From NCBI GenBank assembly GCA_035610835.1, contig CM069459.1, positions 25,125,636-25,189,635 on the forward strand: 64,000 nt of DNA, given 5' to 3'. The DNA is from Ophiura sarsii. Taxonomy: Eukaryota > Echinodermata > Ophiuroidea > Amphilepidida > Ophiuridae. Shown here piece by piece: positions 10,877 through 22,330 of the stretch (the stretch's first letter is position 1; each line of letters starts with the position of its first letter). The position numbers and the translations under genes were made by a program. The notes below the pieces were generated by a model that saw only the letters and a program-made list of their open reading frames with translations, did no database searches and was not told the origin of the DNA.

Positions 10877-10964
10877 CGTAATACACATACATTATGGGCT
10901 ACCCTTTCCTACCCCTTGTGCAGGATTAAAATTGCTACCTCATCACCGACAGCCTAGCTGGTTT

Positions 10965-11180
10965 AGTGCAGGGCTTGAATTAATCGAAGGCATCGAAGGC
11001 AACTGCCTTCGATGCCCCACCTAGTAGCCAGTAGCCTTGATGCCCTCAATTTCAGGCTGTTTTTACTCCATTCAAAAGTACATAATGGCATTGTATAAAG
11101 TTGGTGCCCCTTTCAAATTGCCTTAGATTGCCTGCCCTTTTCATTTCTTGAAGGACATGGGTTCGAATCCCAGTATCGTC
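10965..11180 (+). repeat. tRNA-like element split between A box and B box by a dispersed repeat
   Basis: An A-box-like CCTAGCTGGTTTAGTGCAG ends at about 10973. A good B box, GGGTTCGAATCCCAG, appears only at about 11160. The DNA between (about 10975-11140) is a reverse-orientation copy of the repeat at 48.22-48.42 kb: TTAATCGAAGGCATCGAAGG and CATTCAAAAGTACATAATGG are shared. I infer that this repeat inserted into a tRNA-derived SINE. Confidence 0.55.
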
Positions 11181-11705
11181 AGATTTTAAAACCTTTGCAA
11201 TCAATACATTTTTTTCAAAATGGGGACAGTTATTTCACATTTTTTGAACAAAACTAATGAATCGTTAGTGATTCGTCATTCACAACTTACCCTTTGGTTC
11301 ATTGTGAAAAGGGGTGGGGTCACTTGGGGGTCACTTGGGGGTGGTTAGCGTTTAATAGGGAGAATATGGTATATCTTTGTCCATGGACAATGTTTAAGAG
11401 TAATTATTTTTGTATTATTTTTTTAAACATTACTCCATTGATAAAAACATACTTGTATTACCATTTTGGTTGACCTTTAATTTGCTGGCAGTTATTTCGA
11501 CAAGCAATATTTTTCAATTTCCTGAATAAGCTACACTAAAATGTGTCATATTTATATTTAATATTATGTGTTCACTTATATGAGCTTTCTAAATTACTTT
11601 TAATGTATCCCAGCCAAATAACACATAATGGCAAAGCAAAACATTTTTTCAGCAGAAAAACCGAACCCAATTGCTGTATGCTGTGTGAATAAACTTGTGT
11701 CAATC

Positions 11706-12003
11706 GGGGGGAGGGGGGGGGGGGGGCGGTAATCAATCGGATTTGGTTTGGTCGGGGGTATCCATTTGCTTAATTTATAATAATAATAATAATAACACGG
11801 TGCTTCTAAAGCGCCTTCCACCGAAGTCTTTATAGACACAATTTTCGCAAATTATCAGGAAATAGTTCCCAATTTTCGTAAATGTTTGCGAAAATAGACC
11901 AAGTTCTCTCAAATTTTCATGATGGAAATATACCAATTTTTAGACACATCTGTAAAAAGTGGGCCATTTTTAGGGATTTTCCAGCATAGTTCCCTCTTCC
12001 CCG
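11706..12003 (+). repeat. GGTACTCGG-family repeat, worn copy 2, interrupted
   Basis: A G-rich tract is followed by CGGATTTGGTTTGGTCGGGG (about 11738) and, further on, ATTTTCGTAAATGTTTGCGA and AAATAGACC motifs of the same family. Between them lie (TAA)6-like repeats and a short unrelated insert (about 11776-11838). No coding is seen. Confidence 0.6.
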
Positions 12004-12291
12004 GTATCAATTAGGGAACTAGGGAAGGGTTTTGATTCCCTCCGCTCAATAAGTTGACCATGGGGGATGGGCATTTAGGTTGTATCTATTCCGAAGAATA
12101 TTTTAAAAGGTCTTCCCACAATGCATTTGTCGAGCGCTTAAGTATTAAAAAAAAGAAAAAGAACTCTGATAACTAATTTATTCATTGATGTCAACTAGAA
12201 CCTAAGAGCTCCAACGATGAACGCGCTATGAAGCCATGATTGTGTGCATATGTCTATGGCAACTGAGACAAATTAGAGACCAGAATTAGGG

Positions 12292-12326
12292 CCTGTTTTA
12301 CGAGGGAACAGACCTCGTAAAACAGG
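12292..12326. repeat. Perfect 14-bp hairpin
   Basis: CCTGTTTTACGAGG (12292-12305) and CCTCGTAAAACAGG (12313-12326) are exact inverted repeats with a 7-nt loop. No T-run follows it and no gene is nearby, so it is described as structure only. Confidence 0.8.
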
Positions 12327-12515
12327 ATCGGTTGTTCTGGTTGTTTCCCCTTCAGAATGACACCCCAAAAAAATCACAACAAATTGTAATAATATTGCCA
12401 TTTTTTCGATGAACTATAACATTTTTTGGATCTGTATTCATTTTAACGCAAACACCCCCCCCCCCCTTTTTGAAAAAAGAATGGGTTGGTTGGGCCAGTA
12501 TAACCTCGGTAAAGG

Positions 12516-12890
12516 CGGGGGGGCGGTACTCGGATTTGGTTTGGTCGGGTGTGTGCGGCTGGAGATTTAAAAACCCCACCCATTTCTAAGTGTGATTTTG
12601 GGGGAAAAACAGTATCCAATTCTAAGGATTACGTTTCATTTATAAACCCAAATTATCGGGAAAATAGACCAAATATTCGGAAATTCCCCCAAAATAGACA
12701 AAATGTATCCCAAAATAGACCATTTGTAAGGATTTTTGTGTGGAAAATAGACCCATCTGTAAAACTTTGGGCCATTTTTTATTGATTTTGAAACAAAATC
12801 ATACCCCATGTCATACCTCCCCCATTTTCAAAATCATACCCCATGTCATATCTGCCCCCCCCCCCCACACCCCCACCCCCCAGTCAGTCA
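12516..12890 (+). repeat. GGTACTCGG-family repeat, copy 3
   Basis: GGCGGTACTCGGATTTGGTT at about 12521 is followed by GTGCGGCTGGAGATT, then AAATAGACC repeated at about 12660-12750 and CAAAATCATACCCCATGTCA twice. It ends in C-rich runs at about 12855. It diverges from the 9.4-kb copy but keeps the same order of motifs. Confidence 0.7.
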
Positions 12891-12924
12891 TACAAAGTCC
12901 TACAATTTGCACCCAAAAATGCAC

Positions 12925-13391
12925 CCTCATTCTGTTTACCTACCACCCCATAATTATGGTTGCATCTGAACACGCCCTGCTGCCATGACTTATAGAGGTA
13001 GATGAACGGAGTTGTATGCATCAAAAAGGTTTATCCACTCCTAGCTCTGAACTAGCTGAACTTGAGCCATCAACAGTCCCTGGCTACCACAATGGCTAAG
13101 ATTCCATTACAGGCAGGCTTGTGAATGATCACATGTTGCATAAATGACTACTTTTGCCACTATCATATACAAAGTCCTTTCTTTGAGGGGGTGGGGGTGG
13201 TCAGGGAGGGAAGAGCAAATGCCCCCTGCCCTATTCTGTTTACCCCCCACCCTCAAATGTTCGCGTCCGAACATGCCCTGCCGTTAAGGAGTGTGATGCT
13301 TGGGAAAAAGGTTTATCCACTCCTAGCTATGAACTGGCTGAACTTGAGCCATCACCACCAGTCCCTGGGCACAACAATGGATTGGATTCCA
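12925..13391 (+). repeat. Tandem duplication, about 290-bp offset
   Basis: About 12930-13112 and 13228-13391 share CATTCTGTTTACC(T/C)ACC, GAACA(C/T)GCCCTGC, AAAAGGTTTATCCACTCCTA and GAACTTGAGCCATCA followed by CAGTCCCTGG. A fainter relative of the last part occurs at about 9835-9870. The open frame 13125-13436 crosses the second copy and is not convincing as a gene. Confidence 0.6.
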
Positions 13392-13524
13392 GGTGCTATA
13401 AATAGAACCATTCATGTAGGTCATATGGTATACTGAATTGTTCTGCAAGGTGTTGCTGTTTATCTTGTTATTATGACCTACATAATACCATAATGCTGGC
13501 TGATGGTGGGTGTTGTGGGCGAGT

Positions 13525-13779
13525 TGGCCAAAATTATCGCCATTTTCACATACATACATAGCCAGAGCGTACAAAACTTTTTACACCCTTCCCCCCTCCC
13601 CCCCCCCCCCCTTGAGTTATGTATGCAATAAATGGCGAAAATGTCATGGCTTAATAAAAAAATGCCTGCCTCTCAAGATCACCATTTAAGTTATGTATGG
13701 TTAGGGTATATTTTTACCCCTCCCCCGTTTACGTAGGCTTTGTACGTATCTGTAAATGGCGATAATTATGGACGACCCC
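13525..13779. mobile_element. Worn MITE of the GGGGTCGTCCA family
   Basis: The ends GGCCAAAATTATCGCCATTTTC and AAATGGCGATAATTATGGAC followed by GACCCC form an inverted pair. The interior, with GTTATGTATG, AATGGCGAAAATG and CTCTCAAGATCACCATTTAAG, matches the intact copy at 54129-54373 in reverse orientation. Confidence 0.6.
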
Positions 13780-14109
13780 TTAGTGTATACAAAATTTGCT
13801 CATTTGAATAACCAACTAAAATACTGCTTAAATCTCTTTTAATTATTTCGCTTCAATCATCATCAGGGATGCATTTATTCTGACCAATTGATCGGCAATA
13901 TTCAGGGGTTAACAGTACCGCACAAGTTGAAATTTTAGCGCTACTTTTCACTACTACGAAAACTATAACATGATTGAAGCTGCAAATCGCTATTTTAAAA
14001 CAGGCAGAACAGTTAAATTCGACAAAGCGCGAAAAATTGATGGTGCAAAAAATACCGCTTTTACGGCAAATAGGCCTATATTTTCTGGTTGCAGGAAAGT
14101 AACAGAGTG

Positions 14110-14250
14110 GGACCAGTGGTGGATCCAGGGGGGTGCTGCGGTGGCTGCAGTGCCCCGGGTATAAAGCAAACCAAAAAAAGGAAAGAAGAAGAAGAGGAGG
14201 GAAAAGGAAAGTTGAAAAAGAGGAGGGGGAGAAAAAAGTTGGGGGCGGGA
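14110..14250 (+). repeat. Repeat end plus polypurine tract
   Basis: ACCAGTGGTGGATCCAGGGG (about 14111) resembles the CAGTGG-type 5' ends common among hAT-like repeats. It is followed by about 75 nt of almost pure A/G at 14172-14247. The overlapping open frames on both strands (160 residues minus, 87 plus) translate this low-complexity run and are not accepted as genes. Confidence 0.45.
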
Positions 14251-15034
14251 AGGAGGATAACAGGACCGACGAAGACACATGTGCAGGAATAGCAGACGGT
14301 ATGAAAGGCTTCAAACACAATTTGGAGAGTATCATTTTCCTTCTCTTTGGTTGGTTTTTAAAGCCTGAAGAAAAAAGAAAATCGCATTTTCTATAATCAA
14401 AAAGACGTTGTTAGCATGGTTAGTAAGGGGGCACAGCACTAAATATACCGCCCATTGGAGTAGAGCTAAACAAGTCGCGATTTGGGGTCCTTAGTATTAC
14501 TCTTTTTGGAAAATCTCGAATGCTTCATTCTAACAAACAAGTATTAAAATTTCATAAAATCGTCAAGAACAGATACCCATTCCAATTATATTTTACGATA
14601 TGATCATTTAAAGAGCGCAACCCCTATTTTCAGCCCGGACTCTCGCCTTCTGACCGCCTCCGAGCATGTGTGTTCATTCACATGATAAATTTTCGGTACA
14701 ATCGAAAATCTTTATTTTGCAATATCCTGAGCAAAGAACAAGAGATTATCTTTCATTTTAATTATAAAATGCTACCCTCACGCCAAACTTATTCCCAAAG
14801 GACCCCATTTATCACAACCTCGGTTTTTGTTTTTGCCGGAACTTACTACCATTACACAAAACGAGGAGTGATTTAGTGCTGTGCGCCTGTAATCATAGAA
14901 TTGGGGGACATTTAAATTTCATTCAATATTAGATATTTATAAAGATGTCATGTTATTCACCCAATAACTTGTATGTGACCGTTTGATAACCCCAATAACA
15001 ACATGTACACAGTGGTTTCACTCAACATTGACTT

Positions 15035-15470
15035 TGGGTACGCATGATCGTTCCAAAAATCGTGGAAAAGGTGGGGTGTTTTTTTTCATACCATGTCCGC
15101 GATTTCCCCAAAGCTTTGTCCGTGATTTCAAAAAAATAGGGGTCATTTTGAAAGCTATGTCCGCGATTTCAAAAAATTAGAGGTGTTTTTGGAGGCTATG
15201 TCCGCGAAAAAGAAATTAGAATGAGAATTGCGTCATATATCAAATTGTCCCGGGAATAGTAAAAAGAATATTTTTGAACCAAATGTGTCCTAGTTTTTGC
15301 AAAATGAGGGATTTTTTAGAAAGTGTCCTTGAAATGGTGAAAAATAAGGTTATTTTCAGACAAAAAGGCCACGCTTTTTGGCAAAAAAGGTGGACAAATT
15401 AGCCAAATTGTCCTCGAATAGCCATCAAATAGGGGGTATTTCAAGATCCTAGAACGTTTGTGTTACCCCT
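15035..15470 (+). repeat. Dispersed repeat, copy B1 (TGTCCGCGATTTC / TTTTGAACCAAATGTGTC)
   Basis: GTCCGCGATTTC(C/A) is repeated at about 15094, 15118, 15158 and 15199. Beyond that, TTTTTGAACCAAATGTGTCC at about 15272, AGAAAGTGTCC(T)TGA and AAATTGTCCTCGAATAGCCA (about 15402) match a second copy at about 35108-35440 in the same orientation. Confidence 0.6.
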
Positions 15471-15609
15471 CTGAATACGAAGAGAGAACACTGGGGGCTG
15501 AGCTACATGTTTGGTGGAAGGTTTTGGTAACCACACACTCAGCCATTCACTTGGAATACCTGACCTTCAATCATTCTTTCTTTTTTGTTGTTGCAAAGGC
15601 GACAAAGTG

Positions 15610-15815
15610 TTATTTTTAAGGTTGTACTGTTTTTCTTTACATTGAATCGGGCGAGTCAATTTTTTTAAATTTTTTTACTCAGCAGTGGTCAACTTTTTTT
15701 CCCCCTGGTTGGTGGGCAATTTTTTTTCTCCTCGATAGTGGGCAATTTTTTTTATAGAAACTTCCTTGCCCCCCCCCCCCCCTGAATATCTAATGGTGCG
15801 TCCCTTATATGTGAT
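15610..15815 (+). repeat. Dispersed repeat whose reverse copy is at 35.5-35.75 kb
   Basis: CTTTACATTGAATCGGGCGA, ACTCAGCAGTGGTCAACTTT, GGTTGGTGGGCAAT, a C-run and ATCTAATGGTGCGTCCCTTA appear in this order. At 35508-35710 the reverse complement occurs in mirrored order (GGGACGCACCATTAGAT, G-run, GCCCACCAACC, GTTGACCCACTGCTGAGTAA, CAATGTAAAGAAA). Confidence 0.7.
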
Positions 15816-17364
15816 GTGATCTGTGAAAACCGTCGGACGTCACCAGATGTGAACGAGGGATTATGGGTAAAATTAAGTTGCAATAAAACAAAAACTTTGT
15901 GTCATCATCTTTTATGAAATTTCACCTTCAAAACTTACATAAGTCACTTTTCTAATTATTGAACTATGTCATCTTTTTGGCCTGTTTTCATGATTGCTTG
16001 TTTTGTAGCTTTTTATGACATTACAATCATCATTCACTCACAACTTTTTTTGAAGTGATCATAGAAAAATGATGGAAACAGTTCTGCAATCAGCTCAGTT
16101 TCAGCTTTCTTATGATATAAATATCCCACCAGATTTTCACTGATCGCATCACATTGTACAAAAAAAATACCACCCAGTTCTACGGGCGAAAGGACCTCTC
16201 AGGTAAAGGGTCCGTCGGTCTGGTGGGTTTTTGTTTCGTTTTGAAATTAAAAAAAATCACAATTATTATTTTTAAATCACAAATTTTCAAAAATGTTCAT
16301 AAATATTGTTTTAAAATAAATATCAAATTTAAAAAAAAGGTCTGTCTGGCCCGTAGAACAGGGTTTTTTGTGTTTCTGTTTCTGTCACCTTGACTATAAA
16401 ATATCAGGAGTTTACATTCTGAACAGCGAGATATCAATGGGGAGCTTTTTTGTCAACATGACTAAAGCTGATACCTTGAATCATCCATAAAGTGTATAGT
16501 ATGTTGATTTGTGCATGAATTATTCATGAGCTCATTCATATGTTAATTATGCTTACCTTGAATCAATCACTATTTGCATGTAGATAGAAAGGAAGTGAGA
16601 TTATAAAAAAGATATTGTTTGTTGTGCTCCACCTCTCTTGCAGTCAGTCGGTCGGTTTTTTCTTCATTTTCCACACGGCCGGCTATTGGTTTGACCATAT
16701 ACTAAACAGATTATATGCTTTCAAAAACTGACAAATATTGGACACACTCAAACAGGTTTTCAAAACCAAGTTGATGTTTGAAATTTTGTAAACATAAGAA
16801 TAACATATTTGTTACTAATTTCATGTGAATTTTTTTTCTTTTGCCTTTGGTGAACCTTTTTACCCATGCACCCATTTCGAGACACTCAAAACATACATAA
16901 GATTGCAATGCGTCCATCATTAAAATTTGAAAAATTGAGTAATTTGTTTTAATATGGGAGATAAAATAATCAATTAACCTAAACCCATGCCTTGAATTGC
17001 TTATATAATGTTCTAAATTTGAATTTTTGTTGGCAGGATATTCATAGGTGAACATGAAATGTGTGCAATTACAATTGAAAATCACTATGCTCGTGGACAA
17101 ACAAAACAAGTAAATTGGGTTGTGCAGCAAACAGGTTCCCAAAGACAAAGGAAACATGCGATTGACTTCATTTTTTCACATAACCTGTATGCCAAAACTT
17201 GAGTTTGATTGCTCCAGTGGTGTTTATGATATAGAAGCAAATTAATTATACCCTTCAAAAGTAATTCTCTACCTTCACATAACCTGTCATCACAAAATGA
17301 GAGTTAAGTTGGAAAATTTTATTTTCATGTTTGTCCAGAATCAAAATACTCAGAAAACAAGCTA
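15816..17364. other. Intergenic, no gene recognised
   Basis: AT-rich. A possible small inverted-repeat element lies at about 16168-16365, with CAGTTCTACGGGCGAAAGGACC against GGTCTGTCTGGCCCGTAGAACAG. The minus-strand open frame 16711-17157 (148 residues) is AT-driven and Ile/Phe/Cys-rich, with no motif I recognise. No convincing splice-bounded exon was found. Confidence 0.4.
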
Positions 17365-17634
17365 TAACCCTAACACTACCATATACCCCAAAATACCACG
17401 ACTGGGCACGTTGGTACCACCCGGCGTGGAAGTTTTTCGATGAAAAGATGGACCCAGCCCATATAGTTACCGCAATATACCGTGGAAACTCCCGTGGTCT
17501 AGTGGGGAATCGTTCGCCTCTGATGCTGGTGGTCCCTTGATCAAAACCCGGGGGATCAGCGGGATATTTTGGTCAATTTTCCACGTCAAAGAAAAAATTC
17601 TGAAAAAAGTGGTGGGTAGAGTTAGGGTTAAAAC
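17365..17634 (+). repeat. tRNA-headed SINE-like element, copy 1
   Basis: It begins TAACCCTAAC and ends GTTAGGGTTAAAA. It contains a tRNA-like segment at about 17491-17550, with A-box-like CCGTGGTCTAGTGGGGAATC and B-box-like GGTCCCTTGATCAAAACC. The body motifs CGACTGGGCACGTTGGTACC and GTGGAAGTTTTTCGATGAAA are shared with the copy at 19549-19838 and, in part, with 55896-56172. Confidence 0.65.
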
Positions 17635-17816
17635 GATATGCAACAACATGTCATAATTGCTCAATGTTTTCCCCGTCAAAATTAAAATTGAAGTCGCAAA
17701 ATTCCTTTGTTTTTCTATTGATTTTTGGCATGTTTATTATACCATATCTCCTAATGCACACTGGGCGCTCAGTTTTGGTATACATGTGACATGTCTCATA
17801 TAGTATCTGAAGGAAA

Positions 17817-18211
17817 CAGTGGCGTAGCTAGGATTTTTTTCAGGGGGGGGGGGGGGCAAGATTTCTAATTTTTTTGTAAAAGGTTGCCCCAAAAAATTTT
17901 CAAGTCACTTACCTCTTGAATTTCACGTAAGTGGGGGAGGGGGTTAATGTCAAAAAATTTCGCACAGTCCAAAAAAAAAAATCGCACAGTCCAAAAAAAA
18001 ATCGCACAGTAAATGTACTATATGTACAATTTTGGATAATATTAATAACCTCGGTCTTTTTTCTCATTTATTTCCTATTTACTTTTTTTCTCACCCCTTT
18101 TTTTTTATTTTTAGGGGGGTGGGGGGCGGGGGCCCAAATTGAGTTTTTTCATCAGGGGGGGCATTTCCCCCCCCCCCCCCCCCCCCCCCCCCCCTCTGAG
18201 CTACGCCACTG
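17817..18211. mobile_element. hAT-type non-autonomous element, exact 8-bp TSD
   Basis: The ends CAGTGGCGTAGCTAGG and GAGCTACGCCACTG are inverted repeats. The element is flanked by the identical octamer GAAGGAAA at 17809-17816 and 18212-18219. An 8-bp duplication and CAGTGGCGTAGC ends are classic for hAT elements. The interior is G-rich, then carries a run of about 28 C (about 18167-18194). No transposase is encoded. Confidence 0.9.
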
Positions 18212-18219
18212 GAAGGAAA

Positions 18220-18955
18220 CATCTCTAATTAGGCCTCAAAGTTTGCGGTGGTAATGAGAAAATATGGGCTTTCTTCTGATTAGGCATAGCTAAGAAATAA
18301 AAGTGAACCGATACCGACCCAAAAAATGTGTGCCATGATTGAGGTACATTTTGGCTTTGAAATGAGCTTCTAAAAAAATGGTTTTTTTTGTTGTTATTGG
18401 TACATGCATGCCACAAATTGCTATCTTTTTTCTTATTTGACCATTATAATTCCATGATTCCCCTTGTCAAATGAACCGACGGTGCCAATCTCTACCGACA
18501 ATGACCGAATATCAGGGGGGGGGGGTGTTCACCCCTTTGGCTATCTATTCCACTGCTTCTGACCATTCTGACAGATACCAAAATATAAATTTGATACGGT
18601 TACACTTTCACACTTCTTGAAGAACTAGAATTGTATTGATCTGAATAGGATCAAGGTCAAAACAATATACCAGAACGAAAGGCTTATATTATAATGGAAT
18701 TGACACAAACAAACAAATAAACAAACAAATAGAGTCCCATTGATATAGCAACGTCATAGAAAATAGTGTTCAAAGGCTAGCCAATATGTCACCATAAAAG
18801 TCATTGTCTTCATGGAGTGTGAAATAAACAGACCTGCGTTCTTTAGCAACTTGAACTGTATTTGTTTGTTGAAATCAATAGTCATTTCTATTTCATTATT
18901 TTTAAATTTTTTTAAAGAAAAAACAAAAAGGGTTTTCAATTTCTATTTCAGATAT
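18220..18955. other. Intergenic, no gene recognised
   Basis: Mostly AT-rich single-copy-looking sequence with an 11-nt G-run near 18516 and (ACAA)n near 18708-18730. No supported exon. Confidence 0.4.
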
Positions 18956-19017
18956 CAATGTTTTTTCGAGATAGACCAAAATTATCAATTGAACAAATTA
19001 AACGTCAAAATATTACT

Positions 19018-19290
19018 TTGGGCCAACATAATTTTGTCCGGCAAGCCAATGTTGGCGCAACGCCAGTTGTTTGACGTTGGCACAATGTTGGCTCAACGTT
19101 TCAACAACAGCGTTGGCGCTACCTACGTTGGCCCACCATTTCAACAACAGTGTTGGCTCAACATTGGCCCAACGAAAGCACTTACGTTGGGGCAACGTCA
19201 ACAGATGACGTTGGGCCAACATAATTTTGTCCGGCAAGCCAACGTTGGCACAACATCAGTTGGTTGACGCCGGCACAACGTTGGCCCAAT
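19018..19290. repeat. Cluster of CCAACGTTGG-type palindromic repeats
   Basis: At least ten variants of GTTGGC(C/A)CAACG and GCCAACGTTGGC occur. They include two long near-copies of GGGCCAACATAATTTTGTCC followed by GGCAAGCCAA, at about 19020 and 19213 (offset about 193 bp). Related motifs reappear at 19892-19925 and 20283-20345, so 19.0-20.35 kb may be one element invaded by the SINE-like copy at 19549-19838. Confidence 0.65.
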
Positions 19291-19548
19291 CGATACACAC
19301 CGGTATAGACTATCGGGTGACTGCATAGAGAGAGTGTTGGTGGATAATTGACCTGAAAGTGTTTCTAGAACTTCGATTCAAGATATAAAACACAGGGTGG
19401 GCAAATAATGGAAATTCTGGGCGATGCAGCAGAGCTACATACATCACTTCCTCTCCGTAGTGAACCGGTTACTTATAATTGGAATTATGGGCGATGCAGT
19501 AGAGCTACATACATCATTCCCTGTCTGTAGTAAATCTGTAACTTCCAT

Positions 19549-19838
19549 TAACCCTAACCCTACCATATACCCCAAAATAGCACGACTGGGCACGTTGGTA
19601 CCACCGGCGTGGAAGTTTTTTGATGAAAAAATTGACCCAGCCCATATTGTTTGCGCAATATACTGCGCAAACTAGCCTTGACAGCCGTGGTGTAGTGGGG
19701 AACTATTCGCCTCTGGTACTAGAGGTCCCTGGATCAAATCAGTGGGGGGGGGGGGGGGGGATATTTTGGTCGATTTTCCACGTTGAAGAAAAACTCTAAC
19801 AAAAAGTGGGGGGGGGGGGGGGGGGAGTTACGGTTAAA
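19549..19838 (+). repeat. tRNA-headed SINE-like element, copy 2
   Basis: It opens with TAACCCTAACCCTACCATAT and closes with GTTACGGTTAAAA. The tRNA-like region at about 19685-19740 has A-box-like GCCGTGGTGTAGTGGGGAAC and B-box-like AGGTCCCTGGATCAAATC. Compared with copy 1 it carries G-runs of 16 and 18 nt where copy 1 has GGGGG or short G. Confidence 0.65.
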
Positions 19839-20479
19839 ATGTTATTTACCTATATAAATATCTTACAACTCTTATCATTGGTGTTTTTTAATGTTGTTGG
19901 GCCAACGTTGGCTTGCCGACCGTCGCTTATACCGACCAATTGCTAGTGGCGTACCCAGCTTTTGGAAACTGGGGGGGGGGGGGGGTACGGGTTAGTTGTA
20001 ACCGACGAAAGGCATGATGTACCGACAAAAAAATTGTAAAAGTGACCCAACAGCAGCTGAAATCTTGATAAGTGGGGGTGGGGGGAGGGGGTAGCGATGA
20101 CGTTGTCCTCAAGAACGGCTGAAAAATCGCATGGTAGAAATCACATATCTACCGATGGAAGCTCAAGTTAACCGACGGGGATATTTCAGGGGCCACCACT
20201 GCCACTGCCACTGCCAATTGCCAACGTCCTTTTGATGGTGATTTGCCAACCAATTACCGACATAAAATCCTGTTAAAACTCGCCGTTGGCCGACGTGTGC
20301 TTTCCGAAAGGGACATTGCCGACGTTGGCCCAACAGAGTCTTGCTATCTGGGATTTTATGAACTTTGACCATTTTTTGGCAGCATTTTGGACGCCATCTT
20401 GAATAACCCCTAATAGCATACCAAAATTATTTTTGGTAACATCCTAAATATGTTTTAGGACCATGAAAGGAAGTCAAAA

Positions 20480-20600
20480 AAGTTGGTCTGGGGGGGGGGG
20501 GGGGGGTGCAAGGGAACCTCCCCCCCCCCCCCCCCCATATATGCTTGACTAGTATTACATGTATGTTCAAGTTTATCCCCCCCCCCCCCCCCCCCCGTGT
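20480..20600. repeat. Facing poly-G and poly-C runs
   Basis: A G-run of about 19 nt (about 20488-20506) is followed by C-runs of about 17 nt (20519-20535) and about 19 nt (20578-20596) within 110 bp. They could pair as a hairpin or form G-quadruplex/i-motif structures. The minus-strand open frame through them is low-complexity glycine/proline. Confidence 0.8.
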
Positions 20601-21062
20601 TTATCAAGCCTAAGAAATTGTGTAAATAAAAAATAGAAGGCATTACACAGTTATATGCAAAGCCTATCACGATCCAATATTTACATAACAATAGCATAAA
20701 ATTAAAAGAACAGTTATATTCAGGATCTTGTTCAAGCACGTGGGCCTTTTATGTTTTAGGGCTACACCATTCGAGTTGGGGTTAGATCTTCAGACTTCTT
20801 CTTTCTTCATCGTTTGCATTCTGTGCCACTGCACTTTAACTTCTTCTGGGTTTGTGTTTTTCTCTCCAGTATTTGTGAATTTTTTTAATTCAAAAACTTC
20901 GTATTACCATACTATCCCTGGATATTTAATGGTGTGTAACCTTTTAATATGCCATGATATTTTCGCGCGAATAATTGTTCGCGCTCTGACAAAGTTTGAC
21001 AATTTCTTGTGTCCATATAATAATCACAATTTTTCACATGAAGACATGGGACTATGTTAAAT

Positions 21063-21092
21063 CAGGGAGGTGTCAAATTTGACACCTCCCTG
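21063..21092. repeat. Perfect 30-bp palindrome
   Basis: CAGGGAGGTGTCAAA is followed directly by its exact reverse complement TTTGACACCTCCCTG with no spacer. No similar sequence was noticed elsewhere in the window. Confidence 0.9.
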
Positions 21093-21299
21093 GTTAAATT
21101 TAATATAGACCTACTCAAGATTCACTCGTTTTTATTTTCCGTGCGCGAATTATTCCCTTGAAAATAATATACATGTGCGGATGTCCATATTGACCATTAC
21201 ATTAAATGGACAGTTATATTCCTAACTTTAAATTTAATCATTTAATCAAAAGTTAAATATTGATCTTCTATATTTTAATCCACATAACGGTTTTGATGT

Positions 21300-22320
21300 A
21301 CCTACTAGTACTACTTTATTCAAGCAACTTTAGAAAGCTTGTTATGAAATCTTGTCAAAAGATATTGAATTGAAATTGATTTGATATGTAAAGTGTTTAC
21401 CCGGCGTTGCACTCCACTGAAGTCGATTTTTACTAAATGCACCAATGGGCTGAATCGATTTGTCAATAGCCTTTGAGATGATTGCGCAACAATACGCACT
21501 TCAATCTTAACAGGATTGGAGAATTCTTGTATTTACATGCATCTGTTGCATCGATAAACGCGTTATTCCCGAAACCTCCCGAATTTCCTCAATAAGCCAA
21601 ACAAATTGTTTGTTTGTCCATTTCATTTCCGACCTAATAACATGAATACTGAACCTAATTTTGGAAATTCCAAAAAGAGTTTTTTTCTCCCAGAATTGTG
21701 ATTTCCGGAAATGCACTAACATATTGTTAAAGTCATTTCTTTGCTCTTCTTTTACTGTTTTAAAACATGAATGAAGTGATTAAAAGTAAAATATTCACAT
21801 TCACATCTTATTTAGTAACTTTTTACATCTTTTGAATGTGATTTATAAAAAATAAAAAAACCAAACAAATCCGACCTACAGACCCACCCTGCCGGATCTA
21901 TGGACCAGCGCCTCTACTCAAGCTTTTGGCCTACGATGACATACCCATAACATAATACTGGCATCTATTTTAATATGACGTAACAAACTGAGATATCAAT
22001 ATCACAAAATTCTGATCTGAGAGAAATTTGCGACGATGCGCTGGCTAGAACATCGCGACTACTAAAATACGACGCTGCTCCCTCCCGATTGTTACTCCCT
22101 CAAATCTTAAATTCATATCCTTTGACAAATGGTTGCTGAATTCAATATGAAATAAGAATGTGATAAAAATTTGCCAAGATAAAAATAAATCCTCGGGAAA
22201 TATGCAACACTTTTATATGTACTTTTGGTCTAATTAAAATTTGTTCGTGAGCTTTTTACCCCGAATTTAATCCAAGTTGATTTCCTTTGTCGTGAGCTTT
22301 TTGCCCCAAGGTTAATCAAC
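21300..22320. other. Intergenic, no gene recognised
   Basis: AT-rich, apparently low in repeats. Nothing coding could be supported; the minus-strand frame 21507-21722 has no acceptor/donor context that I trust. Confidence 0.35.
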
Positions 22321-22330
22321 CAATTGTCCA

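Noticed and set aside
12292..12326. Bacterial-type intrinsic terminator
   Set aside because: No T-run follows the hairpin and the context is an animal nuclear genome.
13853..14335. 160-residue minus-strand open frame (and overlapping frames)
   Set aside because: Most of it is a translated polypurine/polypyrimidine run next to a repeat end; Ser/Phe/Leu/Pro low complexity, no splice or family support.
16711..17157. 148-residue minus-strand open frame
   Set aside because: AT-rich, codon use like the surrounding noncoding DNA, no recognisable domain.
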